A model generated the notes under the pieces. It had not been told where the DNA came from, did not search any database, and worked only from the letters and a program-made list of their open reading frames with translations. The translations under genes and the position numbers were made by a program. Below are positions 34,998 through 46,170 of a stretch of 64,000 bases of DNA, in pieces. This DNA is from Semisulcospira habei (lineage: Eukaryota > Mollusca > Gastropoda > Semisulcospiridae). Positions within the stretch are counted from its first letter, which is position 1. Every line of letters starts with the position of its first letter. The stretch lies in the NCBI GenBank assembly GCA_036245525.1, contig BTPG01000004.1:234312637-234376636 (forward strand), given 5' to 3'.

Positions 34998-36290
34998 AGT
35001 GTATGACCGATTTACATATGTGTGACCTTTGTGACAAGGGATGGCTTCTGCAACAGCAAAATCTATGTTTTCTGAAAATGTAAGCATTTTTCACACATCT
35101 GTCAACCCCCCTGTGACCATTGACCTTTGTGATGAGCGGACTAAATTAGTATGCATAGGAAGGTCTTATCATCAGCTATCTTTGTGCCAAATCTGATTGA
35201 AAAAAATTGCAAAAATGTTGATAATGCCTACAATTTTATCAAAAATTGGCATTTTACACACACTTGCCAGCCTCTTGTGACCCTTGACCTTTCCGAGTGG
35301 TCATCCAAATTAGTATGCATAGATAGGTCTTACCATCAGGTATCTCTTTACCAAATTTGGGTTTGAAGTTGTGAATAGTATTTGAGAAAAGAACGTCTTC
35401 TGTCAAAATATGGCTATTTTATACCCATTCCCTGAGCTCTCGTGACCCTTGACCTTTCCGATGGATCAACCAAATTAGTGTGCATAGAAAAGTCTTCCCA
35501 TCAGGTATCTCTGTAGCAGGTTTGGGTTTAAAGTTGTGAATAGTATTTGAGAAAAAAACATTTTGTTTTGGCTATTTTGTACATATTTCATGAGCCCTAA
35601 TGACCCTTGAGCTTTCCGAGGGGTGATCCAAATTAGTATGCATAGATAGGTCTTACCATCAGATATCTCTGGAGCAAGTTTGGGTTTGAAGTTGTGAATA
35701 GTATTTGAGAAAAAACATTTTGTTTTGGCTATTTTGTACATATTTCCTGAGCCCTAATGACCCTTGAGCTTTCTGAGGGGTAATCCAAATTAGTATGCAT
35801 AGATAGGTCTTACCATCAGATATCTCTGGAGTAAGTTTGGGTTTGAAGTTGTGAATAGTATTTGAGAAAAAACATCTTTTGTCAAAATATGGCTATTTTT
35901 CACCTATTTCATGAGCTCTTGTGAGCCTTGACCTTTCCGAGGGATCAACCAAATTAGGATGCATAGAAAGGTCTTACCATCAGATACCTTTGTAACAAGT
36001 TTGGGCTTGAAGTTATAAATAGTATTTGAGAAAAAAATAAATTATGTCAAAATATAGTTATTTTTGGCCTAATTTCCTGATTCACATGTGACCTCGACCT
36101 TTGTGAAAGGTCACTCAAATTGATATGCTTACACAGATCTTGCCACAAAGTATCCTTGGGCCAAGTTTGAAGAATGTGGCTTGAATAGTCTCAGAGAAAT
36201 GCCAACGTTAAACTTTACCACGGACGACGGTGGACGGATGCCGGAAATACGACCACTGGCCCAAAACATAGACTCACTTTTGCTTCGCTC
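34998..36290 (+). repeat. Repeat 'P': full copy with ~170-bp tandem modules
   Basis: Begins GTGTATGACCGATTTACAT and ends near CTCACTTTTGCTTCGC. Between lie about six tandem modules of 165-180 bp, each with a TGACCCTTGA(C/G)CTTTCCGA phrase, CAAATTAGTATGCATAGA, a GTCTTACCATCAG phrase and a TGAATAGTATTTGAGAAA phrase. Short frames in it are not genes. Mobile class unknown. Confidence 0.85.
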
Positions 36291-36344
36291 GTGAGCCAAA
36301 AATCTCTTTTGCATAGGAGAACATAGCATGCCATTTTTAGCCTT

Positions 36345-36694
36345 TGATAAACATCGTTGCACCTTTCTGCAATCTTTGAAAATCCTAAGTCTCGTACAAA
36401 ATCGCCTGTGTGCTACAAAGCTATTAACTACTCTACCCCTGCCTATCTCGCTGATCTTCTTCAACTATACACTCCCTCCCGCTCCCTCCGTTCAAGTAGT
36501 GACACGCGCCTTCTCAGAGTCCCGCTCTTCAAATACAAAACCAGAGGTGACCGTTGTTTTGCGCACGTTGGACCTGTTGTCTCAAACTGTCTATCTATAG
36601 ACTTTAGACATTCTCCCTCATTCACTGCCTCTAAATCTGCCCTAAAGACCCACCTGTTTGATACCTCAATGTAGCTCATTTTTTGTCATTATGT

Positions 36695-36765
<71 letters not shown>

Positions 36766-36895
36766 CGCGCGCGCGCGTGTGTGTGTATTGCAGAATCCTT
36801 TGTTTCTCTGGCTTTATGACCCCATCCACTCCCACTCTTTATTTGTAAAGCGCTTAGATAAGCGCTATATAAGTAGCCATTATTATTTTATTATT
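36345..36895 (+). mobile_element. L2/CR1-like LINE 3' end (RT C-terminus and 3' UTR)
   Basis: 36357-36674 reads PAYLADLLQLYTPSRSLRSS, then a GDRCFAHVGPVVSNCLSIDF-type region and TASKSALKTHLFDTSM with a stop, the C-terminus of an L2/CR1-type ORF2. The usual WN is changed to SN. The 3' UTR holds a (GT)n(GC)n run, then a TAAGCGCTATATAAGTAG stem-type motif and an ATT-rich tail, as in many L2-clade LINEs. 5'-truncated. Confidence 0.85.
36691..36787. repeat. (GT)n-(GC)n microsatellite
   Basis: About 65 bp GT then about 20 bp GC, then GT again, inside the LINE 3' UTR. Confidence 0.95.
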
Positions 36896-37136
36896 ACGTG
36901 AAATAGATTTTTGTTTAAAAATAATGAGTCCTATTTCAATTACAAAACATGCAGACCGTGCTAAAAAAAAATCAATCCCAAAAATCAATGTCAATTGGGC
37001 CGATGTTAGTACAGCTGTCGGCACAGCTGTGCGCTGCCTGACAGCGGCTAACATCGCGCATATATTTCACGCCAACACTGACAACATGATGAGAATCCGC
37101 TTGGCGGCCAGTCTTTACGACGTTATTGCTGTCTTA

Positions 37137-37890
37137 AACTATTACGGACGGCATAGCGCCATAAAACAGCTATGAATGTGTTCAGGATGCATTTCCATAT
37201 TCAAAAATGATGGGCAATAGAGGGCACAACGCATCGTTTTGTCATCAGACGGTAATTGAAACACCCCTACACAGACAAGCCCCAAGGCGGCCAATACGTC
37301 CTTAATACGCAGAACATTTTTGGTCTCTAAACTTATGATGGACTGCGTAGGGCCATATAAAACAGTTATGAATGTGTTCAGGATGCATTTCTATATTGCA
37401 AAAAACGATAATCATTAGAGGAAATCATTAGAGGGCACAACGATTCGTTTTGTCATCAGACGGTATTTGCTGAAGCACTCTACACTGACTGAAAATCCGC
37501 TTGGAGGCCAGTCTTTAGGACATTTTGGTCTCTCAAACTATGTCGGACGGAATAGGGCCAGCCATATAAAACAGTTATAAATGTGTTCAGGAAGCATTCC
37601 ATATAAATGATAGACATTAGAGGGTACAACCTAATAGTTTAGCCATAAGACGGTATTGGCTGAAAAACCCTACACTGTCTGAGAATCCGTTTGGAGGCCA
37701 GCCTTTAGGACATTTTTGGTCTCTCTATCTCGGACGGCATAGGGCCACATACAACAGTTATGAATGTGTTCCGGAAGCATTTCCATAGTCATAACTGATA
37801 GTTGGAGGCCAGACCTTACGACATTTTTGGTCTCTAAAACTATGATGGACGGCATAGGGCCATATAAAACAGTTATGTGTGTGTTCAGGA
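37137..37890 (-). repeat. Diverged satellite units, block 3a
   Basis: Four or so units with the same landmarks as 1848-10158 (GGACGGCATAG, AACAGTTATGAATGTGTTC, AGAGGGCACAACG) but many substitutions and indels. The AGACAGTATTGTCT box has become AGACGGTATT(G)GCT. Spacing varies from about 185 to 210 bp. Confidence 0.85.
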
Positions 37891-38445
37891 TGCGTTCGTC
37901 ATCCTGTCTCGGAAGACAATGGAGTATATGCGCTTGCTGGGTCAGTCACTAGAGTGACCTCTCCAGTGCACAAGCCTGGGCGAAGTGTATGGAGATCCTG
38001 GGATGCCCAGTCGTCAAGATCCCCCTCTCGGCCTCGCTGATGTATCCAAAGGAATGCAAAGCAGGACGTTTGGCACCAGTTTGGCTGCAGGAGCTGCCAC
38101 AACAGTGCGTGAATACAGGCAGCTGTCTGCCTTCGGGGCTCCACTCCTGATTTGAAGGGTTTACTCCCCCACATTTGGCCGTTGGATCCAACCTGATCTC
38201 CTCCGTCCTCTAGCCGTTGGCTGTCAGAAACAGCTCATCCGCCTAGTGGTGCAATGTGAACACCACCCCCTCACGTGGTTTAGCCCACCAGCTGAGGTGG
38301 TATGCCAGGGTGTGGCGCTTGGAGCCAGCACGTGAGAGATTAAGGAGATGGATGAGGACCAGTGATGCCCGTCCGTCCTATGTAGGACGCAGCTGCCGAA
38401 CAGCAAAGGTACTGCCTCTATCCAGAGCCCCCTACACCCCAGGGT
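37891..38445. mobile_element. Interspersed repeat of unknown class inserted in satellite
   Basis: Interrupts a satellite unit between GTGTTCAGGATGC (37880s) and CTTCTATATT (38448). Sequence is G/C-richer than its surroundings. A 91-residue minus frame and a 72-residue plus frame lie in it, without recognised motifs. The phrasing recalls UTR segments of molluscan LINEs, but I cannot place it. Confidence 0.5.
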
Positions 38446-39397
38446 GCACTTCTATATTAAAAAAGGATGGGTAGTAGAGGACACAACGCCTCGTTTTGTC
38501 ACCAGACGGTATTGGCTGAAGCACCAACACTGTCTACGAATCCGCTTGGCGGTCACTCTTTACGAAAGTTTTGGTCTATTCAACTATGATGGACGGCATA
38601 GAGCCACATAACATAGTTATGAATGTGTTCAGGAAGCATTTCCATATTAAAACATGATAGGGATTAGAGGGCACAACGCATCGTTTTACCATCACACAGT
38701 ATTGGCTGAAACACCCCTACACTGAGAAACCGCAAGGCGGCCAATACTTCCTTAATATGTGGAAAATTTTTGGTCTCTTAAACTATGACGGACGGCACAG
38801 GGCAACATAAAATAGTTACAGATGTGTTCAGGAAGCATTTCCATATTCACAAATGATAGACATTAGAGGACACAACGCATAGTTTTGCCATAATACGGCA
38901 TTGGCTGAGGCCCCCCTAAAATGTCTGAGAGAGCCACTTGGAGGCCAGCCATACGACATTTTTTGTTTCTAAGCTTATGCTGGACGGCATAGGGCCATAT
39001 AAAACAGTTATGAATGTGTTCAGAAATCATTTCCATATTAAAAAAGAATGGGCATTAGAGGGCACAACGCATCAATTTGCCATCAGACGGTATTGGCTGA
39101 AGCACCCTACACTGTCTGAGAATCCGCTTGTTGGCCAGTCTTTACGATATTTTTGCTGTGTTAAACTATGACGGACGGCATAGGGCCATATAAAACAGTT
39201 ATGAATGTGTTCAGAAATCATTTCCTTATTCAACGCTGATAGGGATTACAGGGCACAACGCATCGTTTTACCATCACACAGTATTGGCTAAAGCACCCCA
39301 TGCACAGAGAAACCGCAAGGCGGCCAATACTTCCCTAATATGTGGAACATTTCTGGTCTCTAAAACTATGATGGACGGCACAGGGCCACATAAAACG
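38446..39397 (-). repeat. Diverged satellite units, block 3b
   Basis: Continues block 3a with about five units, broken off at 'ggccacataaaac' (39397). Confidence 0.85.
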
Positions 39398-39574
39398 GAG
39401 TAAACTGAGATCGAGATACGTTCAACAGAACGCTACACTACATTTTCATCTCCACGGTTTGCCGGTCCGCTGACGATGAGGAGTACCGGCAATTAAAGCA
39501 AAACGTCCTTGAAACACACATGAACTAGACATAAAAATTCAGACTGACTTGTGTCGCTCGAGTGTGTACGGCCG

Positions 39575-39806
39575 GCCGGTAACCAGGCCATTGCATCATA
39601 TTGTGTGTGATGTCAAACACATCTTTACACACACGCCGATAAACAGGCCATTGCATCATATAGTGTGCCATGTCAAACACATCTTTACACACACGCCGAT
39701 AAACAGGCCATTGCCAGTGTGCCATGTCAAACACATCTTTACACACACGCTGATAAACAGGCCATTGCATCATATAGTGTGCCATGTCAAACACATCTTT
39801 ACACTT
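39575..39806. repeat. 60-bp minisatellite, left part
   Basis: Four units (one shortened) of a 60-bp repeat with AAACAGGCCATTGCATCA, TAGTGTGCCATGTCAAACAC and ATCTTTACACACACGCCGAT, interrupted at 39806 by an RTE element. Confidence 0.97.
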
Positions 39807-40863
39807 ACTTACTTACTTACGCCTGTCACCCCTACCCGGGTATAGGCCGTCGACGAGAGACCTCCAGCAACTCCTGTCCTGTGCTTCTCCTTCGATTCTA
39901 CTCCATGTGGTTCCCAGTCTCTTGATGTCTGCTTGGAGGTCTCGACGCCAGGAGTTTCTCGGCCTACCTCTTTTCCTCTTTCCCTGGGGGTTCCATGACA
40001 ATGCCTGCCTAGTGATACTGGAAGCTGGCTTTCTCAGACTGTGACCAATCCATCCCCATCTTCTTCGCCCAATTTCATTCTCTGCTGTTATCTGCTCTGT
40101 TCTCTCCCAGAGTCTGACGTTGCTGATATTCTCTGGCCAGTGGATTTTCAAAATTCTTCTAAGGCAACTGTTCATGAAGGTCTGTACTCTGTTGACTGTG
40201 GTTTTTGTCAATCTCCAAGTCTCTGCTCCATATAGGAGAACTGCTTTTACATTGGAGTTGAAGATCCGGACTTTGGTGTGTTGTGACAGCTCTCTGGAAC
40301 TCCACACTTTTATCAGCTGGAGAAAGGCTGCTCTGGCTTTACCGATTCGTGCTCTGACATCTGCATCAGTGCCGCCTTTTTTGTCTATGATGCTCCCGAG
40401 ATAGGTGAAGGACTCCACCTCCTCCAACGGGGTGCCAGCAAGCAAGACTGGTTCCTCCTTAGTTGCGTTCAGCCTCATTGTCTTTGTTTTCTGTTTGTGA
40501 ATGGTGAGGCCCACCTGGGACGAGATGTCAGCAAGCCTCGTGGTCTTGTCCTGCATTTGTTGATGAGTGTGGGACAGTAATGCCAAGTCGTCTGCAAAAT
40601 CGAGGTCGTCAAGCTGTGTCCACAGTGTCCACTGTATTCCACTTCGTCTGTGCTCTGTGGTCCTCTTCATGACCCAGTCTATGGCCAGTAGGAAGAGGAA
40701 CGGAGACAGCAGACACCCCTGCCTGACACCAGTTCTGACCTGGAGCTCCCTGGTGAACTGCCCTTCGTGGATCACGCGACATGTCATACCATCGTAGCTG
40801 CTCTTGATCAGGCGGACGAGCTTTATGGGTACACCGTAGTGTCGTAGGAGTTTCCACAGAGTC
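39807..40863 (-). mobile_element. 5'-truncated RTE-clade LINE with target-site duplication
   Basis: The minus frame from KETLWKLLRHYG through TGVRQGCLLSPFLFLLAIDW, the catalytic LDFADDLALLSHT box, INKQ-like KQKTKTMRLNA, ESFTYLGSIID, LLYGAETWRL and GRRRWGWIGHSLRK reaches a stop inside the tail (GTAA repeats, 39807-39822). These are RTE/BovB-type RT motifs, and the stop abutting a short tetranucleotide tail fits RTE's minimal 3' UTR. TCTTTACAC flanks it on both sides (39798-39806 and 40864-40873). No internal stop: a young insertion. It begins at the RT palm, so endonuclease and fingers are missing. The reading frame continues by chance into the minisatellite on its 5' side. Confidence 0.93.
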
Positions 40864-41535
40864 TCTTTACACACACGCCGATAAACAGGCCATTGCATCA
40901 CATAGTGTGCCATGTCAAACACATCTTTACACACACGCCGATAAACAGGCCATTGCATCATATAGTGTGCCATGTCAAACACATCTTTACACACACGCTG
41001 ATAAACAGGCCATTGCATCACATAGTGTGCCATGTCAAACACATCTTTACACACACGCTGATAAACAGGCCATTGCATCATATAGTGTGCCATGTCAAAT
41101 ACATCTTTACACACGCGCCGATAAACAGGCCATTGCATCACATAGTGTGCCATGTCAAACACATCTTTACACACACGCCGATAAACAGGCCATTGCATCA
41201 CATAGTGTGCCATGTCAAACACATCTTTACACACACGCTGATAAACAGGCCATTGCATCATATAGTGTGCCATGTCAAACACATCTTTACACACACGCTG
41301 ATAAACAGGCCATTGCATAACATAGTGTGTCATGTCAAACACATCTTTACACACAGGCTGATAAACAGGCCATTGCATCATATAGTGTGCCATGTCAAAC
41401 ACATCTTTACACACGCGCCGATAAACAGGCCATTGCATCACATAGTGTGCCATGTCAAACACATCTTTACACACACGCCGATAAACAGGCCATTGCATCA
41501 CATAGTGTGCCATGTCAAACACATCTTTACACACA
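40864..41535. repeat. 60-bp minisatellite, right part
   Basis: Eleven units of the repeat at 39575. It is open in several frames on both strands because 60 is a multiple of three. I see no sign that it is a gene in its own right. Confidence 0.97.
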
Positions 41536-41552
41536 GTTGTGTCGCTCGAGTG

Positions 41553-41680
41553 TTTTTAGGAAGCATTTCCATATTTATAAATGATAAGCATTAGAGGGCA
41601 TAACGCATAGTTTGCCATAAGACGGTATTGGCTGAAACCGCCCTACACTGTTTAAGAAGCCTCTTGGAGGCCAGTCCATT
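41553..41680 (-). repeat. Diverged satellite, block 3c
   Basis: Part of one satellite unit (AGGAAGCATTTCCATATT onward) up to the SINE-like insertion at 41694. Confidence 0.85.
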
Positions 41681-41693
41681 CAACATATTATAG

Positions 41694-42078
41694 ACCCCAC
41701 CCGGGTCTGCCCTGGGGGACTTGGGTGGGGTTAGGTATTTTTTAGTTCCCAGGGTCACCCTGGTCAGCCCCACAGGGTGGGTTTTTCTCTCTATTCTGTG
41801 GCATGTGTTTCTGTCTACCCTTTGTCCATTCACCTGTATTTGCCTTTTTAAAACTCTCCCTACTGTCTGCACTGCCTGTAGCTCTTGATATTGGATGTGT
41901 GTTGCTAAATGGTCTTAGCTTTATTTAGGCCCCATGTGTTAGGTTTATTTAATGTATTTGACCGGCTGGCGACATGCATTCAATGTTCTGTTTAGTTGTT
42001 TTTTTCACAAGCAGTGCAGGCACGTCCTGAGAAAGCCTTGTTGCTGTCGGGACGTTAAGCAATGTACAATCAATCAAT
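41694..42078 (+). mobile_element. SINE-like element with 14-bp target duplication
   Basis: Flanked by TCAACATATTATAG at 41680-41693 and 42078-42091, ending in (CAAT)n. It is the reverse complement of 25378-25940 and has no MITE insertion, so it serves as the empty site for copy 3. Its 3' part includes GTCGGGACGTTAAGCAATG. No clear pol III A/B boxes seen, so SINE versus LINE 3' end is open. Confidence 0.88.
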
Positions 42079-42091
42079 CAACATATTATAG

Positions 42092-42470
42092 TCTCTAAAC
42101 TTATGATGGACGGCATAGGGCCATATAAAACAGTTATGAATGTGTTCAGGAAACATTTCTATATTGAAAAAAGATGGACATTAGAGGGCACGATGATGCG
42201 TTTTGTCTTCAGACGGTATTTGCTGAAGGACCCTACACTGACTGAGAATCCGCTTGGAGGCCAGTCTTTAAGACATTTTTGGTCTCTCTCCATCTATGAC
42301 AGACGGTATAGGGCCATATAAAACAGCTATGAATGTGTTCAGGAAGCATTTCCATATTCATAAATGATAGGCATTAGAGGACACAACGCATAGTTTGACG
42401 ATAAAACGGTATTGGGTGAAGCCCCTCTACATAGCTGTCTGAGAAGCTATTTGGGAGCCAGTCCTTACGT
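42092..42470 (-). repeat. Diverged satellite, block 3d
   Basis: About two units resuming at TCTCTAAACTTATGATGG straight after the target duplication, ending near 'ccagtccttacgt'. Confidence 0.85.
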
Positions 42471-42762
42471 GTTTGTTTTTTGGGTTTCTTTGCGTCGTAA
42501 CATTGGGCCACGGACCAATAATAACGTTGGTCCCTGATTGGGCACAATACGTTCAGCGAACTCGCTTAATTCGACTGAGGACCTGCGTTCGAATATGCAT
42601 ATCTACCGGGACGGTCAGCAGCGAGTTTAGACTGAACACAGCCCGACGTATCGTACTTCCGTGTTGCGGCGTGCGGTCACGTGTCCTGGCTTCACAACTC
42701 GACGTCTGTTTTCATTGGGATGCAAGCCTACAGGCCGTCATAACTCCAGCTCTGCACCAGGT
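42471..42762 (+). promoter_or_regulatory. Candidate 5' exon/promoter region with splice donor
   Basis: CpG-containing unique sequence between satellite and minisatellites. Contains two inverted CCAAT-type boxes (GGACCAATAATAACG, GATTGGGC) and ends in a consensus donor CACCAG/GTGAGT (GT at 42763). Downstream on the same strand, 3.4 kb away, is the acceptor of the exon at 46171, so this might be that gene's non-coding first exon. The spacing and donor are seen. The link is a guess. Confidence 0.3.
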
Positions 42763-42804
42763 GAGTTGTCTTTGCCAGAAATGGCCGTTCATTATCACTG
42801 ACAC

Positions 42805-43195
42805 TCAACACTACGGACTGACAATCATTGTGTACAGTGTCACAGCGACACGCTAGTTCTCGTCCGATCCCAGCATGTTGGCCACTACGGACTGACAATC
42901 ACGGTGTACAGTGTCACAGCGACAGGCTAGTTCTCGTCCGATCCCAGCATGTTGGCCACTACGCACTGACAATCATGGTGTACAGTGTCACAGCGACAGG
43001 CTAGTTCTCGTCCGATCCCAGCATGTTGGCCACTACGGACTGACAATCATTGTGTACAGTGTCACAGCGACAGGCGGGCTAGTTCTCGTCCGATCCCAAC
43101 TATGTTGGCCACTACGGACTGACAATCATGGTGTACAGTGTCACAGCGACAGGCTAGTTCTCGTCCGATCCCAACTATGTTGGCCACTACGAGTT
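42805..43195. repeat. ~74-bp minisatellite
   Basis: Five units with CACTACGGACTGACAATCAT, GTGTACAGTGTCACAGCGAC and CTAGTTCTCGTCCGATCCCA. Confidence 0.96.
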
Positions 43196-43218
43196 TTGAG
43201 TAGCGATCTTTGTACTGT

Positions 43219-43413
43219 GAGTGTCACACACAGACACACATACAGCGTGTTGCTAAAGGTGAAGCCTGCTATGACTGACTGTGTGTGTTAGCAAACTCAG
43301 CAGGACGGCCTTGAGTGTCACACACAGACACACATACAGCGTGTTGCTAAAGGTGACGCTGTTATGACTGACTGTGTGTGTTAGCAAACTCAGCAGGACG
43401 GCCTTGAGTGTGT
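43219..43413. repeat. ~95-bp tandem duplication
   Basis: Two copies starting GAGTGTCACACACAGACACA and ending CAGCAGGACGGCCTT, the second lacking two bases. Confidence 0.94.
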
Positions 43414-43571
43414 GCAAGTGAATGAAGGCGATACAAAACAGGACAGTGCCTGATACGCCAGTGTAGTGAATGTGACGTCATAGTGGGCGGGGTCAGGCTA
43501 GCCTGTACTTTCAGTTTCCTTGTCAGTGTTTTAGTGTTGCCGATACAGTCCCTCTCCCATCACCTTCCATC

Positions 43572-43656
43572 TGCAAGAGGCATAGATTCTCATCAGCCCT
43601 TGTAGTGGCAGGATGCAGTGGCAGGGGCTCATGAGAATCTGTGCCTCTTGCTGACC
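43572..43656. mobile_element. Small foldback element
   Basis: Inverted arms GCAAGAGGCATAGATTCTCA and TGAGAATCTGTGCCTCTTGC around a ~40-bp G/C-rich loop. A deleted relative lies at 33880-33937 with the same outer bases (CTGCAAGAG...TTGCTGACC). Confidence 0.7.
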
Positions 43657-43714
43657 AAGATTGCGTTTAGCTGTCACTCAAAATAAGGGTGTCATTCCGG
43701 GTAGAGCGTGTTGC

Positions 43715-43845
43715 TTGACAAGCGGTGTGTGTGGCTGTGTGACAAGCGGTGTGTGTGGCTGTGTGACAAGCGGTGTGTGTGGCTGTGTGACAAGCGGTGT
43801 GTGTGGCTGTGTGACAAGCGGTGTGTGTGGCTGTGTGACAAGCAA
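43715..43845. repeat. 24-bp minisatellite
   Basis: Five to six units of GACAAGCGGTGTGTGTGGCT plus GTGT. Confidence 0.96.
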
Positions 43846-45262
43846 AACAAAACAATGTCATGAACTGTGGCCTGGTGTGGGGCAGATAACTCACTGTAGT
43901 CGTTCACTGGAGTATTGTAGTGAAAAGTGGCCGGCATAGGATGATATTTGCATTTGGGAGAGAAGGGAGGTGGGGTGGAGGGCGGGGGGTGGGGCGTGGG
44001 GGTAGGGGTTGGGGGGGGGGCGGAATGGGGTAGCGTGTCGGATAATAACGGGGGAGGGGACCGGAGGGGTGCGTGGGGGTAGGGGGGGGGGAATGGGGTA
44101 GCGTGTCGGATAATAACGGGGGAGGGAACGGGGGAGGGGGGAGTTGACAAGCAAAAGTCCAACCTTGTTCCTCGTCAAAATGTAACATAGCAGTAAACAT
44201 GTTATGAGATTTTCTTGTACAAAAATATTTTGCTGTCTAAATAACTTTTTTTCCGAACACCCCCCCCCCCCCCTCCCATCTGATTCTTGATTCTTTCATT
44301 TGGGGGTGGGTAGGGGGGGGGCGCAGAGGGTGGGGAGAGGGGGAAGGGCTTCCCGTTCTTCTCCCCACCCCACCCCCACCTCAGTTCCCACCCCCCACCC
44401 CCACCTTCCCACCCCCACCCCCAATCGGTTCCTACGCCACTGTAATGTCTACACTGTGTGGTGTATACTGCTTACTGTAATTTCCTTTTGAAGGGTGCGG
44501 GTTCGATTCAGTCAAGTAACCTGGATACAAGTTACACAAACTCTTGTCTGACGATGTTTCTAGGATGTCGCCTTTGTAAACATTAATGTTAATTTCCAAC
44601 ACTAGTATCTCGACCTAAACCCATCATCATGTCTGCTATTAATGAGAGTATGAGTCACCTTTGTTGCATGCCCAAGTTGATTGATTGATTTATTGATTCA
44701 GTGATTGAGTGATTGATTGTTCGTCTACGTCATCAAGATGAGAATTCTTGCCATCCAAACCAACGACAAAACTCAACATAAACAAGTCCGTATTTCTTGC
44801 AAACCAGGCGCGGATCTCGTGGTTGCGGTGGTTTTCTGTCCCTCCCCCCCTTCCCCACCCCTCAAGCCCATACACACTGTAAACTGTTACATGTCTGTCA
44901 AAGTCGCTTTTTTAAAGTTTGCCCCCCCCCCCCCCTTTTTTTTTAATCCTGCCGTAAACTTGTTACCTGAAGGTCCTCACACAGCGGACGCCATCACCCC
45001 TCGCCAGCCCCGCTCCTCAGCTTGTAGAATTGCAGAACGCAGCGGCATGGTTTCGCATCTGAGGTTAAAGGTCACAAAAGAAAAGTTACAGACTGCCCCT
45101 GGAGAAGGGAGTCATCCGCCCATGGAAACTATTTAGTTACATTTCGCATCATTTTTATTGCAGTTTGATTTTAAGTTTTAGGAAAGAGTGAAGATTATTA
45201 TCAAATGTGTGTTGTTCTTGTCTATCAGCATGTCATGTTGTGCAGGCTTACAACCATTCAAG
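43846..45262. other. G/C-tract-rich intergenic sequence
   Basis: Holds two ~76-bp G-rich units with GGATAATAACGGGGGAGGG (43968-44140), C- and G-runs at 44261-44430 and 44920-44945, and an ATTG-repeat patch at 44673-44722. A 139-codon plus frame at 44717-45136 has no recognised domain and crosses the C and T runs, so I do not call it a gene. Confidence 0.55.
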
Positions 45263-45263
45263 G

Positions 45264-45700
45264 TTTATTAGTAGAACTGAAACATCCGACAGTCCACACA
45301 GTGCTGGCAGTGTCATGCTAATATACACGGGTAGAACTGAAACATCCGACAGTCCACACAGTGCTGGCAGTGCCATGCTAATATACACGTGTAGAACTGA
45401 AACATCCGACAGTCCACACAGTGCTGGCAGTGCCATGCTAATATACACGGGTAGAACTGAAACATCCGACAGTCCACACAGTGCTGGCAGTGCCATGCTA
45501 ATATACACGTGTAGAACTGAAACATCCGACAGTCCACACAGTGCTGGCAGTGCCATGCTAATATACACGTGTAGAACTGAAACATCCGACAGTCCACACA
45601 GTGCTGGCAGTGCCATGCTAATATACACGGGTAGAACTGAAACATCCGACAGTCCACACAGTGCTGGCAGTGCCATGCTAATATACACGGGTAGGTTACA
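45264..45700. repeat. 60-bp minisatellite (second, unrelated family)
   Basis: Seven units with GTAGAACTGAAACATCCGAC, AGTCCACACAGTGCTGGCAG and TGCCATGCTAATATACACGG. Unrelated to the 60-bp family at 39575. Open on both strands because the period is divisible by three. Confidence 0.97.
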
Positions 45701-45829
45701 CGCTGACCGCCAGACGGCGCCTGTGTCGCTCTCGGGCTGCGTGGGCATTATGTACGTCTGTCTCGGGTTAACTCATTCCATACCAACTGCATCCGGATAC
45801 GCAGCTTCCGCCGGATGTAGTTCGTCTCC

Positions 45830-46140
45830 ACTAGTTACATCCACACAGCGAACAACCTCAGTGTGGTACATTGGTACACTAGTTACATCCACACAGTGAA
45901 CAACCACAGTGTGGTACATTGGTACACTAGTTACATCCACACAGCCAACAACCTCAGTGTGGTACATTGGTACACTAGTTACATCCATACAGCCAACAAC
46001 CTCAGTGTGGTACATTGGTACACTAGTTACATCCACACAGCTAACAACCTCAGTGTGGTACATTGGTACACTAGTTACATCCATACAGCCAACAACCTCA
46101 GTGTGGTACATTGGTACATTAGTTACATCCACATAGTCAA
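45830..46140 (+). repeat. 48-bp minisatellite upstream of nuclease-like gene copy 1
   Basis: Six to seven units with ACACTAGTTACATCCACACA, GCCAACAACCTCAGTGTGGT and ACATTGGT. Similar units lie, inverted, at 60294-60470 in front of the paralogous exon. Confidence 0.96.
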
Positions 46141-46170
46141 CAACCACAAGTCTTATCTCTGTCCTGACAG

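Noticed and set aside
40893..41594. 233-residue plus frame and the 5' half of the 573-codon minus frame
   Set aside because: Both are readings of the 60-bp minisatellite. Only the RT segment 39807-40863 has biological motifs.
45207..45899. 230-residue plus frame and 166-residue minus frame
   Set aside because: Translations of the 60-bp and 48-bp minisatellites. The period divisible by three keeps frames open on both strands.
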